Part shown: in pieces, positions 36,356 to 49,100 of the stretch
How positions within the stretch are numbered: position 1 is the first letter of the stretch
Layout of the letters: every line of letters begins with the position of its first letter
Assembly: GCF_000260135.1 (NCBI RefSeq)
Contig: NZ_JH651384.1
Location: 747,693 to 811,692, forward strand
From: Thiothrix nivea DSM 5205
Lineage (GTDB): Bacteria > Pseudomonadota > Gammaproteobacteria > Thiotrichales > Thiotrichaceae
DNA: 64,000 nucleotides
Direction: 5' to 3'
Program-made: the position numbers and the translations under genes
The notes under the pieces: generated by a model
Told to the model about the DNA's origin: nothing
The model's input: the letters and a program-made list of their open reading frames with translations, nothing else
Databases searched by the model: none

Positions 36356-36384
36356 CTTGAAATCCCCACCCCAAACCCCTACTT
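36356..36384 (+). promoter_or_regulatory. Heat-shock sigma-32 promoter of grpE-dnaK-dnaJ
   Basis: CTTGAAA (36356-36362) and CCCCTACTT (36376-36384) are separated by 13 bp, close to the RpoH consensus CTTGAAA-N11-16-CCCCATNT. It ends 39 bp before the grpE start. Confidence 0.75.
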
Positions 36385-36423
36385 TCCACGGCGAAATGAT
36401 TTTTATCGCTGTGGAGTAGCACA

Positions 36424-36984
36424 ATGAATGATCCCAAAGACAACGAACTGCGTGACGCAGCAGCAACCGGGGCGCAAGATGCAGCTGTCGACGCGGCGCA
36501 AGAAGTGACCGACGTTGAACCGCTGGGCACTGAAGGGCTGCAAGCCGAACTGGAAAATGCCAAAAAGGAAGCCGCCGACAACTACGAACAGTTCCTGCGC
36601 GCCCAGGCTGAAATCGCCAACCAGCGCCGCCGCACCGACAAACAGGTCGAAGACGCGCACAAATACGCCGCGCAGAAATTCGTCGAGGCCCTGATCCCCG
36701 TCATCGACAGCCTGGAAATGGGCGTACAGGCGGAAGGCGACATCGACCAAATCCGCGAAGGCATGAAACTGACTCTCAAGCAGTTTGAAACCGTTATGGA
36801 AAAATTCAACATCGAAGCCGTCGGCAAGCCGGGTGATGCGTTCAACCCCGAGCACCACCAAGCCATGTCGATGCAGCCTCACCCCGACTTTGACAACAAC
36901 ACCGTCTCCATGGTCATGCAGAAAGGTTACCTGCTGAATGGCCGCGTGGTACGCCCCGCCATGGTTATGGTCAGCAAAAAATGA
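36424..36984 (+). CDS. grpE: Nucleotide exchange factor GrpE
   Basis: A 186-residue co-chaperone that releases ADP from DnaK. The acidic N-terminus and long coiled coil (ELENAKKEAADNYEQFLRAQAEIANQRRR, about residues 40-70) precede the beta domain with AFNPEHHQAMSMQPH (about 138-152) and the ending GRVVRPAMVMVSK. The size is normal. It is the first gene after a sigma-32 promoter and 92 bp before dnaK, as in most Gammaproteobacteria. Confidence 0.95.
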   Translation: MNDPKDNELRDAAATGAQDAAVDAAQEVTDVEPLGTEGLQAELENAKKEAADNYEQFLRAQAEIANQRRRTDKQVEDAHKYAAQKFVEALIPVIDSLEMGVQAEGDIDQIREGMKLTLKQFETVMEKFNIEAVGKPGDAFNPEHHQAMSMQPHPDFDNNTVSMVMQKGYLLNGRVVRPAMVMVSKK

Positions 36985-37076
36985 AGAATCTGTTACACGG
37001 GCTCTTGAAAACGGGCGAATAACCCCACATTAACAAGCCAATTGAGCAAACACCAAGAATTCTGGAGAAACACATC

Positions 37077-38996
37077 ATGGGAAAAATCATCGGCATTGAC
37101 CTTGGCACGACCAATTCCTGCGTCGCCATCATGGACGGCGACAAGCCACGGGTCATTGAAAACTCCGAAGGCGACCGCACCACCCCTTCCATCATCGCGT
37201 TCACCGAAGATGAAGTGCTGGTCGGCCAGACCGCCAAACGCCAGGCCGTCACCAACCCGGAAAACACGCTTTATGCCATCAAGCGCCTGATTGGCCGCCG
37301 CTTCCAGGAAGATGCGGTACAGAAAGACATCAAGCTGGTGCCTTACAAAATCGTCAAGGCTGACAACGGCGACGCATGGGTAGATGTGCGCGGCAAGAAA
37401 ATGGCTCCGCCAGAAATTTCCGCGCGCGTCCTTATGAAGATGAAAAAGACCGCCGAAGACTATCTGGGTGAACCAGTCACCGAAGCGGTCATCACGGTTC
37501 CTGCCTATTTCAACGACTCCCAGCGTCAGGCAACCAAGGATGCAGGCAAGATCGCCGGTCTGGAAGTCAAGCGTATCATCAACGAGCCAACCGCAGCGGC
37601 ACTGGCTTACGGCATGGACAAGTCCAAGGGTGACAGCAAAATCGCGGTATATGACCTCGGTGGCGGTACGTTCGACATCTCTATCATCGAAATTGCTGAC
37701 GTTGATGGCGAAATGCAGTTTGAAGTGCTTTCCACCAACGGTGATACCTTCCTTGGTGGTGAAGACTTCGACATGCGTATGATCGACTATCTGGCGGATG
37801 AATTCCGCAAAACCAGCGGCGTTGACCTGAAAGGTGACCCGCTGGCGATGCAGCGCCTGAAAGATGCAGCGGAAAAAGCCAAGATTGAGCTATCTTCCAG
37901 CCAGCAGACTGACGTAAACCTACCGTACATCACTGCAGATGCCACCGGCCCGAAACACTTGAACATCAAGGTAACACGCGCCAAGCTGGAAGCACTGGTA
38001 GACGACCTGATCAGCCGCACCATCGAGCCATGCAAGATTGCGCTGAAAGACGCTGGCCTGTCTGCCTCCCAGATCAACGACGTGATCCTGGTTGGTGGCC
38101 AGACCCGTATGCCGAAAGTGCAGGAAGCGGTCAAAAACTTCTTCGGCAAAGACCCTCGTAAGGATGTAAACCCTGACGAAGCGGTTGCAGTCGGTGCAGC
38201 GATCCAGGGCGGCGTACTCAGTGGTGGCGTGAAAGACATCCTGCTGCTGGACGTTACCCCGCTGTCACTGGGCATCGAAACCCTGGGCGGCGTTTCCACC
38301 AAGCTGATCCAGAAGAACACCACGATTCCTACCAAGGCATCACAAGTGTTCTCGACGGCGGATGACAACCAGACTGCTGTAACTGTGCATGTGCTGCAAG
38401 GCGAACGTGAAATGGCACGTGACAACAAGTCACTGGGCCGTTTCGACCTGCAAGACATCCCGCCTGCACCGCGTGGTATGCCACAAATCGAAGTCACTTT
38501 CGACATCGACGCCAACGGTATCCTGAATGTTACTGCGAAAGACAAAGCGACCGGCAAGCAGCAGAACATCGTCATCAAGGCGTCTTCCGGCCTGTCCGAT
38601 TCCGAAGTCGAGCAAATGGTCAAGGATGCCGAAGCGCACGCTGAGGAAGACAAGAAGCAGCGCGAACTGGTTGATGTCCGCAACCAGGCTGACAGCATGA
38701 TCCATGCGACCGAGAAGTCGATGAAAGAATACGGCGACAAGGTACCGGGTGCTGACCGTGCCAATATCGAGTCCCTGATCAGTGAGCTGCGCGATGCTAT
38801 CAAGGGCGACAACAAGGACGTCATCGAGCGCAAATCCGAAGCGCTGATGGAAGCCTCCGGCAAGCTGATGCAGGCCATGGCTGGTGGCGCTGAAGGTCAG
38901 GCGGCTAGCGGCGACCAGGCTCAGGCTGGTGGTGGCAAACCAGCGGATGACGACATTGTTGACGCAGAGTTTGAAGAAGTCGACGGCAAGAAGTAA
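37077..38996 (+). CDS. dnaK: Molecular chaperone DnaK (Hsp70)
   Basis: A 639-residue Hsp70. It starts [20 protein letters not shown] (phosphate 1 site) and contains [13 protein letters not shown] (phosphate 2), [13 protein letters not shown] (adenosine site), the interdomain linker [19 protein letters not shown] and the C-terminal lid ending [13 protein letters not shown]. All signature motifs are intact and the length is standard. It folds proteins with GrpE and DnaJ, which flank it. GGAG lies before ATG 37077. Confidence 0.99.
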   Translation: MGKIIGIDLGTTNSCVAIMDGDKPRVIENSEGDRTTPSIIAFTEDEVLVGQTAKRQAVTNPENTLYAIKRLIGRRFQEDAVQKDIKLVPYKIVKADNGDAWVDVRGKKMAPPEISARVLMKMKKTAEDYLGEPVTEAVITVPAYFNDSQRQATKDAGKIAGLEVKRIINEPTAAALAYGMDKSKGDSKIAVYDLGGGTFDISIIEIADVDGEMQFEVLSTNGDTFLGGEDFDMRMIDYLADEFRKTSGVDLKGDPLAMQRLKDAAEKAKIELSSSQQTDVNLPYITADATGPKHLNIKVTRAKLEALVDDLISRTIEPCKIALKDAGLSASQINDVILVGGQTRMPKVQEAVKNFFGKDPRKDVNPDEAVAVGAAIQGGVLSGGVKDILLLDVTPLSLGIETLGGVSTKLIQKNTTIPTKASQVFSTADDNQTAVTVHVLQGEREMARDNKSLGRFDLQDIPPAPRGMPQIEVTFDIDANGILNVTAKDKATGKQQNIVIKASSGLSDSEVEQMVKDAEAHAEEDKKQRELVDVRNQADSMIHATEKSMKEYGDKVPGADRANIESLISELRDAIKGDNKDVIERKSEALMEASGKLMQAMAGGAEGQAASGDQAQAGGGKPADDDIVDAEFEEVDGKK

Positions 38997-39017
38997 GCTT
39001 TTAGCCTTTTGATCTGA

Positions 39018-39048
39018 CAGGCGCAGCGGGATTTTCCTGCTGTGCCTG
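39018..39048 (+). terminator. Hairpin between dnaK and dnaJ
   Basis: CAGGCGCAGCGGGA and TCCTGCTGTGCCTG form a 14-pair stem with two G-U pairs and a short loop. It lacks a strong T-run, so it may be an attenuator or mRNA-stabilising hairpin that lowers dnaJ relative to dnaK, rather than a full terminator. Confidence 0.55.
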
Positions 39049-39074
39049 ATTTCGTCTAAGCAGGAACCGAACCT

Positions 39075-41040
<1,966 letters not shown>

Positions 41041-41041
<1 letters not shown>

Positions 41042-41721
41042 TGCAAACCACACCCGTCCGCCTGTGGGATTTACCCACCCGCCTGTTCCACTGGACATTG
41101 GTACTGGGAATGGGTTTTTCCTGGTTCTGCGCGGAAACCGGTGGCAACTGGATGGAATGGCATGAGCGCAGCGGCATGTTCCTGCTGGCTTTGGTGCTGT
41201 TCCGTATCGTATGGGGTTTTATCGGCAGCGATACGGCACGCTTCGGCCAGTTTCTGGTTTCCCCAGCCAAGGCGTTCCAACACCTGAAAGAACTTACCAG
41301 CAAGGCAACTGCCTTCCATGCCGGGCATAACCCGCTGGGTGCATGGATGGTGCTGGCGCTGTTACTGGGCATACTGACGCAAGGCGTAACCGGCTTATTC
41401 GCTACCGACGATATCATGACGGAAGGGCCGCTGATTGGCCTGGTGTCCGGCAAAACGGCTGAGTCACTGACCAGCATCCACCATTTCACTTTCAATCTCA
41501 TCCTCTTACTGGCTGGTGCGCATATTGCCGCAGTCATGTTCTACCGTTTCTACAAACGCACCAACCTGATCAAGGCTATGCTCATCGGCAAGGCTGACTG
41601 GCCTGCCGGGCAAACACAACCCAAATCATTGGCATTCAAGCCCGCGTGGTTGGGCTTGCTGGTATTTGCCGTGATTTATGCCTTGGTCTATTTCGGCATT
41701 GCCTGGCTGGGCAAGCTTTAA
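41041..41721 (+). CDS. Cytochrome b/b6 domain (b561-type) membrane protein
   Basis: A 226-residue inner-membrane di-haem cytochrome b. It starts VRLWDLPTRLFHWTLV, with the first His ligand in the LFHW motif, then EWHERSGMFLLALVLFRIVWGF and IHHFTFNLILLLAGAHI, supplying further haem His residues on four main helices (a fifth near the C-terminus). Such proteins pair with soluble c-type cytochromes, and a cytochrome c' gene lies 1.3 kb on. Start overlaps dapB stop. A quinol:cytochrome role is likely but not proven. Confidence 0.88.
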
Positions 41722-41733
41722 ATTGCCCTCATC

Positions 41734-41747
41734 TTGATACATATCAT
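41734..41747. promoter_or_regulatory. FNR/Anr-type site upstream of the YeeE/YedE gene
   Basis: TTGATACATATCAT matches TTGAT-N4-ATCAA with one change. A possible -10 (TAAAAT, 41770-41775) would place the site centre near -41.5, the usual position for activation. It suggests oxygen-responsive control of the transporter. Confidence 0.55.
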
Positions 41748-41836
41748 TAGCCGTTAATAATATACTCAATAAAATACCACCCATTGCGTTTGGTTAATGT
41801 CTTCCCCGCTTTTACTTCAGGGGAAGGGGGAATGGG

Positions 41837-42967
41837 ATGATGTTTGAAACTTTATTTGATCAGTTCAGCACCGGCGAAATAGCGGCCATCATTGGGCTGG
41901 CTATAGGCTTGATTTTCGGCATATTTGCCCAACAGAGCCGTTTCTGCCTACGGGCGGCCTGCGTGGAGTTCTGGCGCGGCCAGACTGGTAAGAAATTTGC
42001 CATCTGGTTGCTGGCATTTGGTGCCGCCATGCTCGGAACCCAATACTTCATCGAGATGGGGGCCATTGATATCGGGCAAGTCCGCCAGTTGAACAACACC
42101 GGTTCCATGTCCGGAGCAATTATTGGTGGCTTGCTGTTTGGTGGTGGCATGGTGTTGGCTGGTGGCTGTGCCAGCCGCCTGCTGGTACTTTCCGCCACGG
42201 GTAATATGCGCACCATGGTGGCAGGGCTGGTGGTGACGATTGTTGCCCAGGCATCGCTGCGTGGCGGGCTTTCACCCTTGCGTGAGGAAATTTCTTCCTG
42301 GTGGCTGGTGGACGGCAGCGCCCGCAGCTTTGCATCCTGGCTGCCGCCACACGGTGGTCTACTATTAGGGGTGGTATTTATGGGCCTGGCGTTATGGATG
42401 GCAAATCGTAGCGGCATCAACAAGTGGTGGGGCTTTGCCGCTGTCATTACCGGCCTGTCCGTGGCTTTGGGCTGGTTGCTGACCAGTTGGCACGCGGCCA
42501 ATTCCTTTGACATTGTTCCCGTCAAAAGCGTCAGCTTCACTGGCTCTTCCGCCGATACCCTGATGGGGCTGATCAATCAGCCGACCTTACCTTTAAGCTT
42601 CGATATTGGTCTGGTTCCCGGCGTCTTTATCGGTTCCCTGCTGGCTGCATTGGCAACGCGGGAATTCCAGTGGCAAAAGTTCACGGCTGACAGTGGCTTC
42701 ACCCGCTTTTTCGCAGGTGCTGCCCTGATGGGATTTGGCGGGATGCTGGCCGGTGGTTGTGCGGTAGGCGCAGGCGTAACCGGCGGTGTCATGCTGGTGA
42801 TTACGGCTTGGGTCGCACTGTTCAGCATGTGGATTGGTGCCGGTATCATGGACTGGCTGGTTGACAGGAAAGCTGATGAAGCCAAGGCTGCGGTCGAAGC
42901 GGCCAAACGTGCCGCTGAGGTCATGCCACAATTTGCCAAAGCGCCTGAGATAGTACAGGCAGGCTGA
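41837..42967 (+). CDS. YeeE/YedE family sulfur transporter
   Basis: A 376-residue polytopic membrane protein with about nine hydrophobic segments. Family signatures occur twice: FGIFAQQSRFCLRAACVEF with a conserved Cys near residue 35, and GGMVLAGGCASRLLV plus GGMLAGGCAVGAGVTGG, the paired 'GGC' loops that line the thiosulfate (TsuA-like) pore. A C-terminal cytoplasmic Ala/Lys helix follows. It probably imports thiosulfate or another reduced sulfur compound. Double ATG at 41837; preceded by an FNR-like site and followed by a strong hairpin terminator. Confidence 0.92.
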   Translation: MMFETLFDQFSTGEIAAIIGLAIGLIFGIFAQQSRFCLRAACVEFWRGQTGKKFAIWLLAFGAAMLGTQYFIEMGAIDIGQVRQLNNTGSMSGAIIGGLLFGGGMVLAGGCASRLLVLSATGNMRTMVAGLVVTIVAQASLRGGLSPLREEISSWWLVDGSARSFASWLPPHGGLLLGVVFMGLALWMANRSGINKWWGFAAVITGLSVALGWLLTSWHAANSFDIVPVKSVSFTGSSADTLMGLINQPTLPLSFDIGLVPGVFIGSLLAALATREFQWQKFTADSGFTRFFAGAALMGFGGMLAGGCAVGAGVTGGVMLVITAWVALFSMWIGAGIMDWLVDRKADEAKAAVEAAKRAAEVMPQFAKAPEIVQAG

Positions 42968-42986
42968 AGCTTCCTGCCCACTGCAA

Positions 42987-43031
42987 AAACAATGCCCCTG
43001 ATTGGGCTTTACCTGATCAGGGGCATTGTTT
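42987..43031. terminator. Bidirectional terminator between the YeeE gene and cytochrome c'
   Basis: Perfect 16-bp arms AAACAATGCCCCTGAT (42987-43002) and ATCAGGGGCATTGTTT (43016-43031) with a 13-base loop and A/T tracts on both sides. It lies between two convergent genes. Confidence 0.85.
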
Positions 43032-43048
43032 GTGAAGCAGGCAAGCGT

Positions 43049-43529
43049 TTAGTCTTCCTTGTATTCCTTGTGGCAAGCCTTGCAGGATTCACCGACTTTG
43101 CCGAATTGCGGCTTGATGGCAGCCATGTCGCCGCCTTTGGCGACTTCAGCCAGTGAAGCAGCTTCGACCTGGAAGGGTTTCCATCTTCTTCTTGAAGTCA
43201 TCCATGTTAGACCAGATTTCAGATTTGGCTTCGGTTTCACCCATATCACTGCCTTCGATAAAGCCATTGATGGGGAACTTGCTTAAGGCGGCTACCGCTT
43301 CAGCATTCTTGGCAAACGCTTCCGCGTTGAATTCCTTGTCACCCTTAACCATAGCCGCCATTGGGCCAAAATGGTACTTGATCATGTGGAAAGCATCCTG
43401 ACGGTATTCAATTGCCATTTCTTCCGGGGATTTTTGTTCATCATCTGCGATCACGTTAGAGGCGGCAACCACACCGACAGCGATGACGGCAGAGGCAAAC
43501 AGTTTGCGGGTAGTAGACAGTTTCATCAT
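43049..43529 (-). pseudogene. Cytochrome c' with a single frameshift
   Basis: The N-terminal frame (MMKLSTTRKLFASAVIAVGVVAAS, signal peptide; then RQDAFHMIKYHFGPMAAMVKG, the haem-facing helix) runs to DDFKKKMET. One base too many at a CCC run (43175-43177, minus strand) shifts the frame. The continuation FQVEAASLAEVAKGGDMAAI ends with the haem site CKACH-KEYKED. Dropping one C gives an unbroken cytochrome c' of about 159 residues. This is either a true null mutation or a base-call error. Cytochrome c' binds NO/CO in the periplasm. Confidence 0.85.
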
Positions 43530-43579
43530 TGCTAGCTCCTGAGTTGGACGGGAAATAAACCCATTGGTTTTGTTCCGCG

Positions 43580-44323
43580 CTATTCTCGCAGCTTTCGGCG
43601 CAGATGTTCAATAAAAGCGTACAACGGTGAGTAATGGTTGTAAATCGGGGTCAGCTTGCCGTTGAATGTGCGTTTGAAGCGGTTGATGCCCTGCATGACC
43701 GGGTCATTGGCATCAACCACATAACCACCCCAATCATAGGTCTGGAAGCCTGATGCCTTGAAATAACGCATTCCCTGCCAATGCAGGCAGCGGTTGGCAA
43801 ACCCCATGGAGCGGCGCATATCCGTATCCTGGTTGTAATCCTGACAACTGGCGGAAATCAGTAGGTTGACCATCGCTGTGGAGGCAGATAGCAGGTAGAA
43901 GTGGCAAATGACTGGCTTGCCCTCATAATCCACGCTGAAAATACAGTAATTTTCCCTGCCGATGGCTTCGGCATCTTGCACCGAAAACAACGATAACCCG
44001 CGCGCTTTGGCGAATGTATTGTACAGAGGAATGAATTTCTCCATTGGGGTGGACACATTCAGGGTGAAACGCCGTTCAATTTCGCAACGCCGGATCTGGT
44101 TCCGGGTGTCCTTGGGGAAGTTTCGGAAAATCGTTTCTTCAGGGGGGGAAAGGTCAGTTACCAGGGTATGGCGGTTCTCGGTACGGAAAAAATGCGGTTT
44201 CCGCGCCGAATAGCAATCCATGTACGCTGTCGGCAGGAAACATTCCGACCAATCGGTCTGTTCAGGGGATGAGAAATAGTATTTACGAAAAGGAATACCG
44301 AATTTCGTTTGTTCTACAAGCAT
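43580..44323 (-). CDS. FemAB/GNAT-like acyltransferase
   Basis: A 247-residue protein with the C-terminal GNAT-type fold seen in FemAB/BioF2-like proteins: an FPKDTRNQIRRCEI segment, YCIFSVDYEGKPVICHFYLL, NLLISASCQDYNQDTDMRRSMGFANRCLHWQGM and the end signature YDWGGYVVDANDPVMQGINRFKRTF. Related proteins add amino acids or acyl groups to cell-wall or polysaccharide precursors. Its start lies 2 bp after the SGNH gene stop, so the two form an operon, probably for envelope or polymer modification. Confidence 0.78.
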   Translation of the reverse strand: MLVEQTKFGIPFRKYYFSSPEQTDWSECFLPTAYMDCYSARKPHFFRTENRHTLVTDLSPPEETIFRNFPKDTRNQIRRCEIERRFTLNVSTPMEKFIPLYNTFAKARGLSLFSVQDAEAIGRENYCIFSVDYEGKPVICHFYLLSASTAMVNLLISASCQDYNQDTDMRRSMGFANRCLHWQGMRYFKASGFQTYDWGGYVVDANDPVMQGINRFKRTFNGKLTPIYNHYSPLYAFIEHLRRKLRE

Positions 44324-44325
44324 GG

Positions 44326-45459
44326 TTATTGTTTGAATAGTTGCTGGAATACGCCGGATTTTTGTATTTCTCCGGCTACCAGCTTATGCCCATTTTCATT
44401 CCAATGCCAGTCCAAAGGGACAAAATCGACAGTTTGCCCGTCTTGCTGCGCCTGATAAAAAACCGGATGCATGTCTACGACTTCGTAGCCACGCTGCCGG
44501 GCTGTCTGAGCAAAATATTGCCGCATCAAACCAAAATAGCTGCTATCAGCTGCTTGCTGCATAGTTTCGCTGCGTACTTCACGCATCCCGTCAAGTACAA
44601 ACACAATTTTATCGGCAGGCAGGCCGCTTTTTTCCGGCAAATACTGGAAAAACAGGTCAACCACACGGCGGGAATCGGCCAGTTTTTCTGTACTTACCTC
44701 GGCATTCACCCCGCCAAAACGCGGCTGGGCTGCCTCAGCTTCCTTGTTGAAGGGCAGAGCTTTCAACAAAGTGTCAGGGCTTAGGCGCGCTGTCAGGTAC
44801 AAATAGCGTACCAAGGCGGAATGGCGCAGCAGATCCCGCACGTTTTCACGATGCCCGTCATATTCCAGCAGTTGTAAGCGGGCATCTGCGCTGGTGTCAG
44901 TAAACAGGTGCATCCCCGGGCTGGAAAGCTGGCGGTATTTCAGCAGGCTTTCGTCGAAATCATTGGCGACGATTGAAAAAGCCATCGCCCTTGGCTGAAA
45001 TTCCTGACGGGCAAACTGGGCAAAAGCCAGGTACTGTGACAGGGGTGAACTCTGGATACCAATGCCGTAAAACCTGCCGCGCCCCCCCAGCTGTTGCTGG
45101 ATCAGAGCCTGCGCAGTGGCTTGGTTGGCAACCTGCTGGGCTTCGATAAAACTGTCGCCAATCAGCACCATCAGGGGTTTGGTGGTTGGCACGTAATCAT
45201 GATCATCGAGAAAGCCGTAATTATTGGACTTTTTATCTTGTACAATCTGAAAGGTACTGCCGAGACTGTAGCGGATGCTGGAATGGGGAGGGTAATGAAT
45301 GATCGGGTTGGCTGCATTGACCGGCAACGCCATGAAAGAATCACGCACGGGCAGGAAACGCATAACCAGTTCCAACCCAGCCAAGGCAATCATCAAACCT
45401 ATCACCACGGTCAAAAAATTCAGCCCCCAGTTTTTTAACCGTGATTTTTGCACTGCCAT
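44326..45459 (-). CDS. Membrane-anchored SGNH/GDSL-type hydrolase-like protein
   Basis: A 377-residue protein with one N-terminal transmembrane helix (LNFLTVVIGLMIALAGLELV, about residues 13-32). SGNH hydrolase blocks are present: VLIGDSFIEA (block I with the Ser), the Gly of GIGIQSS, ANDF (block III Asn) and WHWNENGH (block V His) near the C-terminus. Such domains commonly add or remove acetyl groups on surface polysaccharides (AlgX/OAT-like). It is the first gene of a two-gene operon with the FemAB-like protein. Confidence 0.8.
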   Translation of the reverse strand: MAVQKSRLKNWGLNFLTVVIGLMIALAGLELVMRFLPVRDSFMALPVNAANPIIHYPPHSSIRYSLGSTFQIVQDKKSNNYGFLDDHDYVPTTKPLMVLIGDSFIEAQQVANQATAQALIQQQLGGRGRFYGIGIQSSPLSQYLAFAQFARQEFQPRAMAFSIVANDFDESLLKYRQLSSPGMHLFTDTSADARLQLLEYDGHRENVRDLLRHSALVRYLYLTARLSPDTLLKALPFNKEAEAAQPRFGGVNAEVSTEKLADSRRVVDLFFQYLPEKSGLPADKIVFVLDGMREVRSETMQQAADSSYFGLMRQYFAQTARQRGYEVVDMHPVFYQAQQDGQTVDFVPLDWHWNENGHKLVAGEIQKSGVFQQLFKQ

Positions 45460-45660
45460 AAAATTTGCCTGCTAATAAGTGCCTTGACTTTTATTGTAGG
45501 CAATAGGCATAAATTTACGCCTATCAGGCAGGATAGATGGTAGTAAAGAAAAGACAGGGCATAGCTCACGGTTTTGTTGTGCTTTACCCAGCCCTGGCTA
45601 ATCATATGGGTGTTCATTCCTGCGCTTCCCGAAGCGCCAAACCATAAGGAGTCTTGGGAT

Positions 45661-46143
45661 ATGATGAAAAAAGTAAGCGTTTTGTTCGTGTGCATGGGCA
45701 ATATTTGCCGCTCCCCGACCGCGCAAGGCGTATTTGAGCAATTGGTGCAATCACAAGGTTTAGCTGAACATATCGCCATCGACTCTGCCGGAACCCATGC
45801 CTACCACATCGGCAACCCACCCGACCAGCGTTCACAAGTGGCAGCACAAAACCGTGGTCTGGATTTGTCAGGGCAGCGCGCCCGCAGGGTGGAATCACCT
45901 GATTTTGAACGGTTTGATTACATCCTGGCGATGGATCGCTCCAATCTGGAGGATTTGCAGCATTTGGCCCGACAAGAGCAGCTGGAACGCATTCACCTGT
46001 TCATGCGTTTTGCCACCCGCTGGCATGTTGACGAAGTGCCTGACCCCTATTACGGCGGCGGCAGCGGCTTTGAGCGGGTACTGGATATGGTGGAGGATGC
46101 GGCGGCAGGCTTGCTGGAGCACATCCGCCGCAACCATCTTTAG
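45661..46143 (+). CDS. Low-molecular-weight protein-tyrosine phosphatase
   Basis: A 160-residue phosphatase. The P-loop VCMGNICRS (about residues 10-18, C-x5-R-S) and the distal DPYYGG with catalytic Asp (about 126-131) define the LMW-PTP family. AAGGAG precedes tandem ATGs at 45661/45664. It is convergent with rne, with 12 bp between stops. Typical roles include control of exopolysaccharide kinases or arsenate/tyrosine phosphate chemistry; the target is unknown. Confidence 0.95.
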   Translation: MMKKVSVLFVCMGNICRSPTAQGVFEQLVQSQGLAEHIAIDSAGTHAYHIGNPPDQRSQVAAQNRGLDLSGQRARRVESPDFERFDYILAMDRSNLEDLQHLARQEQLERIHLFMRFATRWHVDEVPDPYYGGGSGFERVLDMVEDAAAGLLEHIRRNHL

Positions 46144-46155
46144 TGAGCACGACCC

Positions 46156-49100
46156 TTATTCGGGGTCAACATGCATCCAGGAAGGACGCTTTTTAACAGG
46201 GGCAGATGCCGTTTCTTCCGCCGCAAGCGCCGGTTCCGGTTGTTTGGCTTCGGCTGGCGCGAGTTTGGAAACAGGCTCTGCCTCTGCCACTTTCTCCGCT
46301 TGTACAGGCTCCGGTTTTGCCGGGCTGTCCGTTTGGGCGGGTTTTGGTTCAGGCAGCTGTTCTTCAGCTTTAGCCAGCTCAGGTTCTGGTTCAGCTGGCT
46401 TTTCGGCCTTGACCGGCATGGGCTCTGGTTCAACCGGCTTTTCAGCCTTGACTGGAGCTGGTTTTAGCTCAGCTGGTGCTTTAGTTTCCGGTTTTGTTTC
46501 TCCAGAAGCGGGGGCTTCTGTTGGTTGCACCGCTTCAGGTGGCTTGGTTTCAGCTTTGGGAACAGTGGCTGTTTTTCCCGTCGACAAATCAAGAATGAGT
46601 GGCTCAAGGTTTTCTGGCTGCGGCGGCTGACCCGTTTCCGTGGCTGCCTGACGGGGTGGACGTTGACGGTTTTGCCCGCCACGCGGGCGGCGGGTGCGGC
46701 CACGGCGCTCGCGGGGAACCCGCGAAGGCTGCTCCGAGGCTTCGCCGACATCAGCATCATCTCCAGCTTCATCCGTTTCTGCATCAGCATCAATGCTGGT
46801 TATTTCTGGCTGGTTGTCGCCAGTATCGTGCCGATTTTCTACGGATTCAGGGGCACTTTCTGTACGCAGGGTTTCGGAAGCCTCTTCATTAGCATCTGGC
46901 TGTGCCGTAAGCTCAGCTGCTTGATGGCGAGGAGAGCGGCGCTGATTTTCCCTGGGTACTTCAGCTGCTTCTGTTTCTGCTGTTTCTACGTCTGGAGAGT
47001 TTTCCTCTGCCTGCTGGCGATTGCCGCGCGGGTCACGGCGGGAACGGTCACGGCGGTTTTGCTGCTGGCTATTACCCCGGTTGCCTGATTCCCTGTTGTC
47101 ACGGGGAGCAGCCAGCGTGATTTCGAGCGGAGTGTTTGAATCTTGCTCACCCGCATTGGCAACGTCTGGTTCAACCGCTGGGGGGCGTACCTGCTTTTGA
47201 CGGCGACCCTGTTCGTTAGGGGAGCCATTGTCTTCGCGTTCATTACGGTTGCGGTTACGGTTGCGGCGGTCATTATTCCGGTCGTTGTTGCGCTCATGTC
47301 GGTTTTCCCGGCCATTGCGGGAACGCTGTTCATCACCCGCAGGTGTCTGTTCAGCAGTTGCGGCGGCATCAGATTTGTCGTTGCCTCTGGAACGGTCGCG
47401 CCGCTCGTTACGCTTGTCACGCGGTGAGGGCTGCTCCGTTTTTTTGCGGGCTGGCTGACTAGCTGCTTCCGACTTACTGGCTGCCTCCTCCGCCGCTTTA
47501 TCCACGCTGGGGTTGCTGCCAAACAGGCTGTTGAAAATACGACGCACCAAACCCGGCCCTTTGACAGGGGCAACAGATACAGCCACTGCCGCTGGTTCGA
47601 CGGCTTCCCCGTTGCTGCGCAGTGACTGTGGCGCAGGAGAGCTGGGCATCACATTGGTGACAGCAGCTTCTACTGGCATTTGGGTCGGCAGCGCTTCCTG
47701 CGGGATGCTGTCTTCCTGGGTTGGTGGCGCTGGAATGAAGTGGTAGCTGTGGCCTTCCACGTCCTCCAGATTATCACTGCGGATACGGCTGATGTCGTAG
47801 TGTGGTGTCTCCAGGTAAGGGTTGGGAATGATGGTCAGGTCAACATTGCGGCGTTGCTGGATGTCGTTGATCGCCTGGCGTTTTTCATTCAGCAGGAAGG
47901 TGGCGACGGCAACTGGCAACTGGGCGATGACCTTGCCAGTCATTTCTTTCATGGCCTCTTCTTCCACCAAACGCAGGATGGAAAGCGCCAGGGAGTCGGT
48001 ACTGCGGATATGGCCGTGACCGGTGCAGCGTGGGCAGATGATCTGGCTGGATTCACCCAGTGACGGGCGCAGGCGTTGGCGGGACATTTCCAGCAGGCCG
48101 AAGCGGGAAATGCGCCCGACCTGTACGCGCGCGCGGTCGAGTTTCATGGCGTCGCGCAGGCGCTTTTCGACTTCGCGTTGGTGTTTACTGGGAAGCATGT
48201 CGATAAAGTCGATGACGACCAGCCCCCCCAGATCGCGCAGACGCAACTGGCGGGCAATTTCGTCGGCAGCTTCCAGATTGGTGTTGAGAGCGGTTTCCTC
48301 AATGTCATGCCCCTTGGTGGCGCGGGCGGAGTTGATGTCGATGGAAACCAGCGCTTCGGTATGGTCGATGACGATAGCACCACCGGAAGGGAGGCTGACA
48401 GTGCGCTGGAACGCTGTTTCAATCTGGTTTTCGACCTGGAAACGGCTGAATAGCGGTGTGCCGTCGGTGTAATGCTTCAGTTTGCGCAGATTGTGTGGCA
48501 TCACCGCCTGCATGAAGTCACGCGCCTGCTTGAATACCTTGTCGTTGTCGATGACGATTTCGCCAATATCGCGGCGGAAATAGTCACGCAGGGCGCGGAT
48601 AATGACGTTGCTTTCCTGATACAGCAGGGTCGGGCCTTTGTGCTGCTGGTAGGCTTGCTGGATGGCTGTCCACAAGGTCTTGAGGTAATCCAGATCCCAG
48701 GAAAGCTCTTCAGCATCCCGCTCGATACCGGCGGTGCGCACGATGACGCCCATGCTGTCCGGAATTTCCAGCTCGTTCAGGGTTTGTTTGATTTGCTGGC
48801 GATCCTCGCCCTCAATACGACGGGAGACACCACCCGCTTTCGGGTTATTCGGCATCAGCACCAGATAGCGGCCAGCCAAGCTCAGGTAGGTGGTCAGGGC
48901 TGCGCCCTTGTTGCCGCGCTCTTCCTTGTCAACCTGCACCAGCACTTCCATGCCTTCGCGGATCACGTCCTTGACGCTTGGGCGGCCTGTGACCTTGGCG
49001 TCAGCGCGATAAAATTCCGGCGCAATTTCGCGGAAAGACAGGAAACCATGCCGCTGCGCGCCATAGTTGACGAAGACGGCTTCGAGGCTTGGCTCAACAC

